From contig JBEAOO010000315.1 of NCBI GenBank assembly GCA_041164825.1, positions 1 to 16,277 on the forward strand: a stretch of DNA of 16,277 nucleotides. The letters are read 5' to 3'. Source of the stretch: JBEAOO01 sp041164825 (GTDB lineage Bacteria > Pseudomonadota > Gammaproteobacteria > Burkholderiales > Burkholderiaceae_C). Shown one piece after another: positions 1 through 8,115 of the stretch (position 1 is its first letter; the number at the start of each line of letters is the position of its first letter). A program made the position numbers and the translations under genes. The notes under the pieces are model-generated. The model did not search any database and was not told the DNA's origin. It saw only the letters and a list, made by a program, of their open reading frames with translations.

Positions 1-558
1 GACGCCGGCTGACAGTTGGGCGACGCGCTCGATGCGGCGTGCGGGCAGCACGGAGAAGTTCTGGATGGTGTCGCCGAAGATCTTGCCGTTGCCCACGATG
101 GTCATCACGTTGTCGGGGGTGACGATGGTGGTGCCAAAGAGTCCCAGCTCACGCACGGTGCCGGTGACACCGCCGATGCTTACAAAATCGCCCACTTTGA
201 TGGGCCGCAGGACCAGCATGAACGCGCCAGCGGCGAAATTTCCCAGCAGGCCGCTCCACGCCGCGCCGATGGCCACACCGGCGCCGGCCAGCATGGCTGC
301 GAAGGAGGTGGTCTGGATGCCTGCGTACCCCAGGATGCCCAACACCAAGGCGATGTTCAGCGCGATGGCGACGATGGAGCCCAGGTATTTCGTGAGCGTG
401 GGGTCGACGTGATTGCGATTCATCGCCATTTGCATGACGGAGATGACGCGGCCAATCAGCCACCGGCCGACGACCCAAAAGACGATGGCGGCGAGCACCT
501 TGATGCCCAGTTCGAGGGCGGTGGTGCTGAGGAAGGTTTGGATTGAGTCGACGTTCAT
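1..558 (-). CDS. MscS-family small-conductance mechanosensitive channel, 5' part (C-terminus beyond the window)
   Basis: An open frame runs from ATG at 558 to the window edge without a stop (186 residues). It shows two N-terminal membrane segments (about residues 15-40 and 60-82) and then the pore helix and start of the beta domain: the Gly/Ala-patterned TM3 AGAGVAIGAAWSGLLGNFAAG (about 91-111), then RPIKVGDFV, GGVTGTV and NGKI...NFS, the hallmark order of MscS channels. The family forms heptameric inner-membrane pores that open on membrane tension and release osmolytes during hypo-osmotic shock. With only three membrane segments it resembles the short MscS class rather than the large MscK/MscM type. 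The remaining soluble vestibule domain lies outside the window. A weak ribosome-binding site, AGGA, lies 11 nt upstream of the ATG. Family assignment is firm; the exact paralogue is not. Confidence 0.93.
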   Translation of the reverse strand, partial: MNVDSIQTFLSTTALELGIKVLAAIVFWVVGRWLIGRVISVMQMAMNRNHVDPTLTKYLGSIVAIALNIALVLGILGYAGIQTTSFAAMLAGAGVAIGAAWSGLLGNFAAGAFMLVLRPIKVGDFVSIGGVTGTVRELGLFGTTIVTPDNVMTIVGNGKIFGDTIQNFSVLPARRIERVAQLSAGV

Positions 559-897
559 GGTGCTGTTTATCCTGAAGGAATGGCGTTGAATGTTGCAACT
601 CGGACGAATGTCGCCGCTTGCAGGCGACGGTGCCAGCCTCGATGCTCGCCCGGCGGCAATCGCGCACACAGTTGATCCGCCTGCGCAACAAACCTTGGCG
701 CCGCCTGGTGGTGCCCGCTCATCGCGCGGTCACGGGCCGCGTTGCGCACGGGGGCCGGCAGGGGCGGGGGGATTCCGCTGCGCCAGTATGCCTCGCACGG
801 CTAGCGCTGCTGGGGCGGCGTGCATCGCAGCGCAGAGCCCACGTGCGGCCCTCAGCGGCGGCGCGGGCCGTGCGAGATGCCACGTCCCGCGCGTGTC
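559..897. other. Non-coding stretch between the HDOD gene and the mscS-like gene
   Basis: These 339 bases lie downstream of the HDOD gene and upstream of the channel gene, both on the minus strand. Short open frames exist here on both strands, but their products are Arg/Ala/His-rich with no recognisable domain, so no gene is called. The only structure seen is the inverted repeat at 610-628, listed separately. The promoter of the channel gene should be here, but no convincing -35/-10 pair was seen. Confidence 0.6.
610..628. repeat. Inverted repeat upstream of the mscS-like gene
   Basis: GTCGCC at 610-615 and GGCGAC at 623-628 are perfect reverse complements separated by 7 nt. The repeat lies 52 nt upstream of the channel start codon. 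It has no flanking T-run on either strand, so an intrinsic terminator is not supported. It could be a regulatory site or chance in GC-rich DNA. Confidence 0.3.
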
Positions 898-1728
898 TCA
901 GCGCTCCACTTCGTGCAGCAGATGCAGCGTGGCTTCCACCGACAGGACCAGCAGCTTGGCCAGCGCTGACATGTCGTCGGCCAGTGCGGGGTTGTCCCAG
1001 TTCTCCGCACTGTGTCGCGCCAACCTCACCGCCAACGCCACGGTTTTGACACTGGCGTTGTCCGCATGGCGGTCGTCGGTCATGTGGATCAGCAGCTCAG
1101 GCAGCCGCCAGTGGTGCATCAGGGCCTGTTGCAGGGTGCCGAGATCGACGTTGAGATGGGCCTGCTGGGCGTCGACGGAGCGCAGGCCTGGGGCCGCCTG
1201 CTGGGCGCTGCGGATGGCTTTGGCCAAGGCCGGCGCATGGCACCACAACAGCATTTCGGCAAAGTCGTGCAGCAGAGCGGCTTGGTGGATGACGGCCGTC
1301 TCGGGGTCCATCCGGTGCACCGAGAAGGCCAGTGCAAAGCGCGCAGCCCGATGGCCGCGCGCCATCACCGCGCGCAGCCCGTCCAACGCCTCCGGGTCGC
1401 TGGCCAGCCAGTCTTCTGCGGTGTTCAGGGCCTGAAAGGCCCGAAAGAAGGGGGTGATGCCCATCAACACGATGGCGGCGGTGACTGTTTCCGGGTCGGT
1501 GACGCGCCGCTCCGGACGATGTCGCGCCACGTGGGACATGACCTTCAGCGTCATCAACGGATCGGTGGCGATCAACTCGCCCAGCATGTTGGCGTCCGCC
1601 ACGTCTTCGTGGGCACGCAACTCCTCCAGCGCGGCCGCCGTGTCGGCCATCACGGGCAAGTCAGCGTCCTGAAGCGCGCGCATCCAGGCGGCCAGATCGG
1701 GCAAAGGGTGGGTGAGCAGCAGGTGCAT
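898..1728 (-). CDS. HDOD domain-containing protein (stand-alone, 276 aa)
   Basis: The protein starts with ATG at 1728 and ends with TGA at 898-900. It matches the HDOD pattern: an N-terminal LPVMADTAAALEELR (about 24-38), then IATDPLMTLKVM (53-64), a central VLMGITPFFR helix (88-96), and a degenerate HD-type motif LLHDFAEMLLW (152-162). HDOD domains are relatives of HD-GYP/HD phosphohydrolases that usually lack full metal-binding residues and act in signalling, often linked to cyclic-di-GMP or stress responses. No receiver, GGDEF or EAL domain is attached, so its input and output are unknown. It is divergent from the small coiled-coil gene at 1969 across about 240 bp. Function beyond the domain name is not inferable here. 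Confidence 0.85.
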   Translation of the reverse strand: MHLLLTHPLPDLAAWMRALQDADLPVMADTAAALEELRAHEDVADANMLGELIATDPLMTLKVMSHVARHRPERRVTDPETVTAAIVLMGITPFFRAFQALNTAEDWLASDPEALDGLRAVMARGHRAARFALAFSVHRMDPETAVIHQAALLHDFAEMLLWCHAPALAKAIRSAQQAAPGLRSVDAQQAHLNVDLGTLQQALMHHWRLPELLIHMTDDRHADNASVKTVALAVRLARHSAENWDNPALADDMSALAKLLVLSVEATLHLLHEVER

Positions 1729-1855
1729 GGGGGTGTCTCTCTGGTCGGTTATCGGCCGGCGCCGAGCGAGATTGAGTGTTCTCGCCGCGGCGGTGGGGCG
1801 GGCGGTGGCTGACCTGTCACGAGCCTGTCGTTGGTCGGCGACCGCAAGGGTATTT

Positions 1856-1880
1856 CGTCACGCCGGCTCGAAAAGTGACG
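1856..1880. repeat. Inverted repeat in the divergent intergenic region 1729-1968
   Basis: CGTCAC at 1856-1861 and GTGACG at 1875-1880 form a perfect 6-bp inverted repeat with a 13-bp spacer. It sits between two divergent genes, where an operator would be expected. The short arms could also be chance. An uninterrupted run of eight C residues lies nearby at 1946-1953, before the ATG at 1969. Confidence 0.25.
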
Positions 1881-1968
1881 CGACAAGCCCACTCGCCTTG
1901 CGTACGCTGCGCCCTCCGCTGGCCCCCGCCGTGGACAGCCTCCAACCCCCCCCGCCCGCTTTGACGCC

Positions 1969-2367
1969 ATGGACCTTGTTGTGATCGCATCTGCCATCGG
2001 CCTGCTCGGTGCCCTCACGGGTGGCGCCAGCGTGTTCCTGTGGATGCGACGGCGCCAAGAGGCGCTCGTCGCCGGCCGCGTGCAAGCCGTGCACAAGCAG
2101 TATGCCGCCATGGTGAAAGACCTGCGCGCAACCAACACCCGGTTGATGTTGGATCGCGAGCGCGATCGCCTTTCGCTGCCGCAGCAACTGGCGGCGGCGG
2201 TGTCGGACCAGCGAGCCTTGTCGGGCCGGTTGGAGGCGCAACTCAAATTCGCCTACCTGGAGCTCGACCGCCTTCGCGGTCACACCTCCGCCTGGGACAG
2301 CCACGAGGGCGGCGATCAGGCCTTTGCGCCGACCCAAACCTTCGACGACGTCGAGCGTTCCTTGTGA
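1969..2367 (+). CDS. Small membrane-anchored coiled-coil protein of unknown function (132 aa)
   Basis: The frame runs from ATG at 1969 to TGA at 2365-2367. Residues about 2-26 form one hydrophobic helix, followed at once by basic residues (MRRRQ), which suggests an N-terminal anchor with the rest in the cytoplasm. Residues about 30-105 are rich in Ala, Leu, Arg, Glu and Gln with few prolines and look helical or coiled-coil. The tail (about 106-132) is acidic and lacks clear structure. No enzymatic motif is seen. No good Shine-Dalgarno sequence precedes the ATG, which follows a C-rich tract. The frame keeps the codon style of neighbouring genes and has a believable membrane segment, so I call it real. 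I do not recognise the family. Confidence 0.65.
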   Translation: MDLVVIASAIGLLGALTGGASVFLWMRRRQEALVAGRVQAVHKQYAAMVKDLRATNTRLMLDRERDRLSLPQQLAAAVSDQRALSGRLEAQLKFAYLELDRLRGHTSAWDSHEGGDQAFAPTQTFDDVERSL

Positions 2368-2418
2368 ACGGCTGAGCCCACGCTCTGCGGCCCGGCCCAC
2401 CTCGGCGGAACGCCCGGC

Positions 2419-2448
2419 GGCAGGTCACCGTGGGCTGCCCGACCTGCC
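2419..2448. terminator. Possible bidirectional hairpin between convergent genes
   Basis: GGCAGGTC at 2419-2426 pairs perfectly with GACCTGCC at 2441-2448. The loop contains a nested GGG-CTG-CCC. It lies between the convergent ends of the coiled-coil gene (2367) and the permease gene (2502), where a shared terminator would be expected. No T-run follows on either strand, so Rho-independent termination is only a possibility. Confidence 0.35.
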
Positions 2449-2501
2449 ACGCTGGCGGGCACATGACCCGTGCCCTCGACGGGTGCGGCAGGGGGGTGCA
2501 C

Positions 2502-3710
2502 TCACTCGTGCCGCAGCGCGTCAATTGGGTCCAGCTGCGCCGCGCGCCGCGCGGGCACAAAACCAAACAACACGCCAATCGCCGCCGAGAAGCCAAACGA
2601 CAGCAGGTTCACCTGCAGGTTGAACAGGTAAGGCACGCCCATCAGCAACGACAGCCCGATCGACGCCGCCGTGGCCAGCACGATGCCCACCAGCCCGCCC
2701 AGGGCGGCCAGCACCACGGCCTCAATCAGGAACTGCAGCAGCACCTCGCGCTCCGTCGCGCCAATGGCCAGCCGCAGGCCAATCTCGCGGGTGCGTTCGG
2801 TCACGCTCACCAGCATGATGTTCATGATGCCGATGCCGCCCACCAGCAGGCTCACGCCGGCCACCGCGCCCAGCAGCAGCGTCAGCACCTTGGTCGTGCC
2901 CGAGAGCGTGTCGGCCAGCTGCTGGGTGTCGAGCACATTGAAGTTGTCGTCGTCGGTGTCGGCCAGCTTGCGGCGCTCGCGCATCAGCTGCGTCAGGCTC
3001 GCCTTCACACGGGTTGCGTCGCTGCCGTCTTTCATCGATACCAGCAGCGTGTTGACGCGCGTGTGGCCCACCACGCGCCGCTGCATGGTTTTCAGTGGCA
3101 GCAGCACCATGTCGTCCTGGTCGTTGCCCATCGCGCCCTGGCCCTTGGCCGCCAACACGCCCACCACCTCACAACTGAACTGTTTCACCCGCAGCGCTTG
3201 GCCCAAGGCGGGCGTGCTGCCAAACACCTCGCGCTGAATCGTCTGGCCGATCACGCACACCGCTGCGCCGGCGTCGAGCTCGGCATCTTCAAAGCGGCGG
3301 CCGGTGGCCAGCGTCCAATTGCCGGTGTCGAAGTAGGCATTGGTCGAGCCGGTGACGCTGGTGCTCCAGTTCTTGTTGTTGGCCACCACCGTGGCGGCGC
3401 TGCGCACCTCGGGCGCCACCGCCTGGATGCCGCCCAGCTGCGTGGCAATGGCGATGCCATCGGCCTCCTTGAAGGCCGGCGCGCCCGCGTTCTGGCCCGG
3501 CCCGCCCAGGCGCTGGCCCGGGCGCAGCATCAGCAGGTTGCTGCCCAGGCTGGAGATCTGGTTTTGCACCGCCTGTGTCGCACCATTGCCCAGCGTCACC
3601 ATGGTGATCACCGCGCTCACGCCGATCACGATGCCGAGGATGGTGAGGAAGGAGCGCATCAGGTTGCGCCGGATCTCGCGCAGCGCGAGCAGCAGGGTGT
3701 TGAGCCACAT
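2502..3710 (-). CDS. MacB/FtsX-type ABC transporter permease
   Basis: This 402-residue inner-membrane protein has the MacB-permease layout. TM1 with flanking conserved sequence (MRSFLTILGIVIGVSAVITMVTLG, about 18-41) is followed by a periplasmic domain (about 45-270). Three C-terminal membrane segments come next (about 272-300, 324-350, 365-386). The coupling sequence SVTERTREIGLRLAIGA lies between TM2 and TM3, and the end LDPIDALRHE is typical. The start is ATG at 3710: the ATPase gene ends TGA one base upstream (TGA-G-ATG), and the frame upstream of 3710 is an Arg/Trp-rich shadow of the ATPase gene. In this family the permease works by mechanotransmission: it moves the periplasmic adaptor instead of passing substrate through its own membrane part. 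Likely substrates are macrolide-like compounds, peptides, lipids or siderophores; the sequence does not say which. Confidence 0.93.
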   Translation of the reverse strand: MWLNTLLLALREIRRNLMRSFLTILGIVIGVSAVITMVTLGNGATQAVQNQISSLGSNLLMLRPGQRLGGPGQNAGAPAFKEADGIAIATQLGGIQAVAPEVRSAATVVANNKNWSTSVTGSTNAYFDTGNWTLATGRRFEDAELDAGAAVCVIGQTIQREVFGSTPALGQALRVKQFSCEVVGVLAAKGQGAMGNDQDDMVLLPLKTMQRRVVGHTRVNTLLVSMKDGSDATRVKASLTQLMRERRKLADTDDDNFNVLDTQQLADTLSGTTKVLTLLLGAVAGVSLLVGGIGIMNIMLVSVTERTREIGLRLAIGATEREVLLQFLIEAVVLAALGGLVGIVLATAASIGLSLLMGVPYLFNLQVNLLSFGFSAAIGVLFGFVPARRAAQLDPIDALRHE

Positions 3711-3711
3711 C

Positions 3712-4502
<791 letters not shown>

Positions 4503-4506
<4 letters not shown>

Positions 4507-5822
4507 TTCGCCACCCCACTTTGTTGGTCGGTGATCACGGCCATGCCCACGTCCAAGCCGGTGCCGCTCACCTCGGTGTAGCGGCCGTCGCTGATGCCCA
4601 CCGTCACCGGCACGCTCACCGCCTGGCCATCCCGCAACACGTACACCTGCTGCACCTTCGCCGTGCCCGCAGCGCCGCCGGCCGCGCGCGTTCGGGTGCC
4701 GGTGCCACCAGGCGGGCGCGGCATCAGCTTCGACAAGATGCTGGTGCTGCTCGCCGACGCACCGCCGCTCGCCGCTTTGGCCGCCGTGCTGGCGGGCGTG
4801 AAGCGCAGCGCCGCATTGGGCACCTTCAGCACGTTGTTGCGCTCCACGGCCCGGATGTTGGCCGAGGCCGTCATGCCCGGGCGCAGGCTTTGGTCGGCGT
4901 TGTCCACGGCCAGCGTGGTGGTGTAGGTCACCACGTTGTCGCTGATGGTGGAGCCAAACGCCACCCGCGTGATGGTGGCTGGGTAGCGCCGGCTGGCGTG
5001 GGCGCTGACGCTGAAATCGGCCCCCTGGCCCACCTGCACCGAGCCCACATCGGCCTCGTCCACGTTCACCGCGAGCTTCAGCTTGCTCAGGTCTTCGGCC
5101 AGCGTCAGCAGCGTCACCGCTTGCAGCGAGGCGGCCACCGCATTGCCTGGCTCCACCGTGCGCGTCAGCACCACGCCGTCGATGGGCGAGCGGATGGCGG
5201 CCTTGCCGAGGTTGGTCTCGTCGGTGCGGGCGGCGGCGCGGGCGTCATCGACACTGGCCTTGGCCGCAGCTTCATCGGCGCGGGCGCGGGCCAGCGTGGC
5301 GCGGGCGGTGTCGAGCTCGGTGGCCGAGGGCACCTTGCCGCCGGAGAGGCGCGCCACCTCTTCAAAGCGCGCGAGCGTGGCCGTGGCCTCTTTCACCGTG
5401 GCTTGCACCTGCAGCAGCTTGGCGCTGGCCGAGGCGAGCGTGGCGCGCGAGCGGCTGATCTGGTCGTTCAGCTTGGCCGGGTCGAGCAGCACCAGCACCT
5501 GGCCTTTTTTCACCACGTCGTTCACGTCCACCGTCACCTGCGCCACCGTGCCCGAAAGCTCGCTGCCAATGTTCACCGACCGTGTGGGCTGCAGCGTGCC
5601 ATTGGCGCTCACGGTGAGCGCCAGCTTGCCGCGCGTCACCGCCTCGGTCACATAGCGTGGCTCGGCGGCCGCGGCTTGTTTGTTCTGCCACAGCAGCCAG
5701 CCGCCCGCGGCCAACACCAATGCCGCTACCCCGGCCCACACCGCGCCGCGCTTCCACAGCGGGCGGGCGGTTTGGGGCGCCAGCAGGGTGGTGAGTTCTT
5801 CAGTGGATTGGGGCGTGGTCAT
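4503..5822 (-). CDS. MacA-like periplasmic adaptor (HlyD/RND membrane-fusion family)
   Basis: Numbered from ATG at 5822, the protein has 439 residues. A single N-terminal membrane anchor (about 26-47) is followed by lipoyl-like half-domains (about 83-115 and 205-250; RSPIDGVVLTRTVEPG is typical), a helical hairpin between them (about 116-204), a beta-barrel and a membrane-proximal domain. This is the standard adaptor linking an ABC permease to a TolC-like channel. An in-frame TTG lies three codons upstream at 5831, but ATG is preferred; neither has a strong ribosome-binding site. An Ala/Gly/Ser/Pro-rich stretch (about 342-388) interrupts the C-terminal part between the beta-barrel and the QQVYVLRDG strand and looks disordered. 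The gene ends in the GTGA overlap with the ATPase start. Confidence 0.93.
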
Positions 5823-5878
5823 GAGTGGCAATCGAAATTTGGGGGATCGTCAGGGCGATGCGCGGGTGTCGCTAAGGG

Positions 5879-7345
5879 TCACTGCGCGGTGGGCGTCCAG
5901 CCCCCGCCCAGTGCCTTGTAGAGGCGCACGTGGTCGGCGCTGACGCTGGCTTGTGCGCTGGCCAGGCTGTCTTGTGTGCTGAGCGCGGTGCGCTGGGTCT
6001 GCAGCACAGTCTGGAAGTCGATCAAGCCGCTCGCATAGCGCTGGCGCGCCAGCAGCGCGGCGCTGTTGGCGGCGGTGCTGGCGCTCTTCAGGTATGTCAC
6101 GCGCTCGCGGTCTTGGCGCAGGGCCACCAGCGCGTCTTCGCTGTCCTGCAGCGCGGTCAACACGCTCGCGCGCCAGGCCTCTTGCGCTTGCGTCAACTGC
6201 GCTTGGCGCACGTTCACCGTGGCCGCGCCCGCGCCGCCATCCCACAGCGGCGCCGACACACTGCCCAGCAGCGCCGCCAGCGCCGTGGTGCTGCCGCCCA
6301 AGCTGAGCGCGCTCAGGCCCAGCGAGCCACTGAGCGCGAAGCTCGGCAGCCGCGCCGCCTGGGCTTGGTCGATGCGCGCGGCCGCGGCCTGCACCGCCGC
6401 CTCGGCCGCCTGCACATCGGGGCGTTGGCGCAGCGTGTCTGCGGGCAGCGTGAGGGCCAGTGTCTCGGCCGGTTGCGGCAAGGGCAGCACGGCGGCCAAG
6501 CGCGCATCGAGCGCGGCCGGCGTTTGGCCGGTCAACACCGCTAGCGCGTGGCGGCTTTGCGCCAGCGTGGTTTCGAGCGGCGGGATGGTGGCGCGGGTCT
6601 GGTCGGCCGAGGTTTGCGCTTGCTCGGTGTCGAGCGTGCTGGCCAGGCCGGCCTGCGCGCGCCAACGCGTGAGCTGCAGGGTTTCCAACTGACTCGCCAG
6701 GTTGTCGCGCGCAATGCCCAAGCGCGCTTGCGTGCCGCGCACGTCCAGGTAGGCCAGCGCCACTTCGGCGGCAATCGACACCTGGGTTTGCGCCAACTGC
6801 GCTGCGCTCGTGCGCGCATCGGCGTCGCTCGCGGTCACGGCCGCGTGGTTGCCGCCAAACACATCGGGCTCCCAACTCGCGTCCAGCCCGGCCTTGAACA
6901 GGCTGCTGGTGCTGGTGTTCGCACTGGTGGCCGATCGGCTGCGCTGCGCTGAGCCCGAGGCATTCAGTTGAGGTGACAGCCCCGCCGCGCTCACCTCGCG
7001 CTGCGCGCGCGCTTGCTGCAAGGCCGCGCGCGCGCTGGCCACACTGGTGTTGGCCTGCAGCGCGTCGCTCACCAGCGCGCTCAGCAGCGGGTCGTTGAAG
7101 TGCTGCCACCACGTGGCCAGCGCGGCGCTGTTGCTGGACGCGGCTGTGGCTGTGGCGGCAGCGCTGTCGCTCCACTGCGCGGGCAGCGTCAGCGCCGGCA
7201 GCGTGGCGGCGCTGTGCGGCTGCACCGTGGCGCAGGCGCTGGCCAAGGCGGCCACAGCCAACACGATGGCGGTGGCGCCGCGCGAGGTGGGCGCCGCCGC
7301 AGCGGGGATCTGGTGGGGAGCGGGCGGGGGGCTGAGTCTGCGCAT
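5879..7345 (-). CDS. TolC-like outer-membrane efflux lipoprotein (NodT/OMF type)
   Basis: This 488-residue protein has an N-terminal signal region ending in ALASAC, with Cys38 as a probable lipidation site (the -3 residue is Ala, less usual than Leu). The mature part has two repeated alpha-helical outer-membrane-factor domains (about 65-275 and 285-480). Familiar signatures include WWQHFNDPLL (about 79-88), SWEPDVFGGN, TLRQRPDVQAAEA and a closing segment near LGGGWTP. Such proteins form trimeric beta-barrel and periplasmic-tunnel channels. Being first in the operon, about 56 nt before the adaptor ATG, it should be the dedicated exit duct of this exporter. ATG at 7345 is used; no clear Shine-Dalgarno sequence precedes it. 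Family assignment is strong, substrate unknown. Confidence 0.93.
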   Translation of the reverse strand: MRRLSPPPAPHQIPAAAAPTSRGATAIVLAVAALASACATVQPHSAATLPALTLPAQWSDSAAATATAASSNSAALATWWQHFNDPLLSALVSDALQANTSVASARAALQQARAQREVSAAGLSPQLNASGSAQRSRSATSANTSTSSLFKAGLDASWEPDVFGGNHAAVTASDADARTSAAQLAQTQVSIAAEVALAYLDVRGTQARLGIARDNLASQLETLQLTRWRAQAGLASTLDTEQAQTSADQTRATIPPLETTLAQSRHALAVLTGQTPAALDARLAAVLPLPQPAETLALTLPADTLRQRPDVQAAEAAVQAAAARIDQAQAARLPSFALSGSLGLSALSLGGSTTALAALLGSVSAPLWDGGAGAATVNVRQAQLTQAQEAWRASVLTALQDSEDALVALRQDRERVTYLKSASTAANSAALLARQRYASGLIDFQTVLQTQRTALSTQDSLASAQASVSADHVRLYKALGGGWTPTAQ

Positions 7346-7457
7346 GAGGCGCAGTGTGTGCGGCAGCGGTGAACTGCCGGTGTGTGCTGTGTCAAGCCAT
7401 GTAAAGAGGGGGGCGCCCCGTCCTCCGGGCGGGCATGAGCGAGCGCCTTGCCGCCGC
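7346..7457. other. Short intergenic region upstream of the exporter operon
   Basis: These 112 bp separate the antitoxin gene end from the efflux operon, both on the minus strand, and should hold the operon promoter and the terminator of the toxin-antitoxin unit. Two small inverted repeats are visible: CGGCAG (7361-7366) with CTGCCG (7374-7379), and the palindrome GGGGCGCCCC (7410-7419) followed by CCCG/CGGG (7417-7429). Neither has a T-run, and no clear promoter was seen. Confidence 0.4.
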
Positions 7458-7787
7458 TCAACTCAACGCCTGCAGGGCCAACTCGGGGGCTCGGTCCAAT
7501 ACCCGCAACAGCGCCTTGGCGGCTCCCGTGGGGCTGCGTTTGCCTTGCTCCCAGTTGCGAATCGTGTCCAAGGACACATCAATGCGCCGCGCAAACTCGA
7601 CTTGCGTCAACCCCAGGCGACGGCGCACACGTCGCGCGAATTGCGCAGCGTCTTGTGCCGCTTGCTGTTCATCCTGGGCGGCCTGTTGGAACAACGTGGC
7701 TTCGTTGGTGGCATCAACGCGTGCCGCGTCGAATCGGCCAGCTCGCGTGGCGCTCAGCGGTTCAATCGTCATGCGTGTGATCGTCAT
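7458..7787 (-). CDS. HigA-like helix-turn-helix antitoxin, partner of BrnT
   Basis: The product is 109 residues from ATG at 7787; a second in-frame ATG lies at 7772. The upstream ATG is preferred because GAGG lies 9 nt before it. The N-terminal half (about 10-50) is polar, Ala/Gln-rich and probably flexible, as expected for a toxin-neutralising segment. Residues about 51-103 form an XRE-type DNA-binding domain, with LTQVEFARRIDVSLDTIRNWEQGKRSP as the helix-turn-helix core. The start overlaps the end of the brnT gene by 26 bp (11 bp for the later start), so the two are translationally coupled. Canonical BrnT partners are BrnA proteins with a ribbon-helix-helix domain; this one is different in fold. 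It probably neutralises BrnT and represses the operon through the palindrome at 8058-8076, which is inference. Confidence 0.85.
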   Translation of the reverse strand: MTITRMTIEPLSATRAGRFDAARVDATNEATLFQQAAQDEQQAAQDAAQFARRVRRRLGLTQVEFARRIDVSLDTIRNWEQGKRSPTGAAKALLRVLDRAPELALQALS

Positions 7788-8043
7788 ACACCTGTACCTC
7801 GCGTCGATTGGCTTTGCGCGCTGAAATGATGCGCACGCCGTGAGCTCTCGGTGTGTAGACCACCACAAACACACGCCCGTCGATCTGGCCCATGAGTTGG
7901 TAGCGATCTTCACCATAAAGATGCCGCGCATCGGCGCGCACCCGTCGTTGGGGGTCGAAAAAGGCCTGTGCCGCGTGGACAAAATCGAAACCGCGCTCCT
8001 CGAAGCAGCGATCACTTTTGGCGTCATCCCACTCGAACTCCAT
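7762..8043 (-). CDS. brnT: BrnT-family toxin (type II toxin-antitoxin)
   Basis: This 93-residue protein has the full BrnT pattern: FEWDDAKSDRCFEERGFDF at the start, the FFDP and YGEDRYQLMGQIDGRVFVVVYT strands (about 43-64), and the basic VRIISARKANRREVQVY signature (about 70-86). BrnT toxins adopt a RelE-like fold and act as ribonucleases that inhibit translation; cognate antitoxins bind them and repress the operon. Length is normal and no key block is missing, so the toxin is probably intact. It lies upstream of and overlaps its antitoxin gene. No Shine-Dalgarno sequence is seen before the ATG at 8043. Instead TACAAT lies only 7 nt upstream, which could make the message leaderless. Confidence 0.92.
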   Translation of the reverse strand: MEFEWDDAKSDRCFEERGFDFVHAAQAFFDPQRRVRADARHLYGEDRYQLMGQIDGRVFVVVYTPRAHGVRIISARKANRREVQVYDDHTHDD

Positions 8044-8050
8044 GCCCGAG

Positions 8051-8076
8051 ATTGTAGGCCAATGGACGACATTGGC
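8051..8076 (-). promoter_or_regulatory. brnT promoter region with 19-bp palindrome (putative operator)
   Basis: GCCAATG (8058-8064) and CATTGGC (8070-8076) are perfect 7-bp reverse complements around a 5-bp spacer. On the minus strand the -10-like TACAAT (8056-8051) follows directly, so a protein bound at the palindrome would occupy the core promoter. No good -35 was found. The likely binder is the overlapping HTH antitoxin, alone or complexed with BrnT, as in other autoregulated toxin-antitoxin operons. The symmetry is seen directly; the binder is inferred. Confidence 0.55.
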
Positions 8077-8115
8077 GCTCCTGCAGTTTGCCCTGGGTCA
8101 GCGTGCGCCCGACGG

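Noticed and set aside
567..749. Small minus-strand open frame between the HDOD and channel genes
   Set aside because: The product is Arg/Ala/His-rich with no domain or ribosome-binding site, and it overlaps other random frames.
7410..7429. Intrinsic terminator at GGGGCGCCCC and the adjoining CCCG/CGGG
   Set aside because: The arms are short and overlapping and no T-run follows on the minus strand, so it is not called as a terminator.
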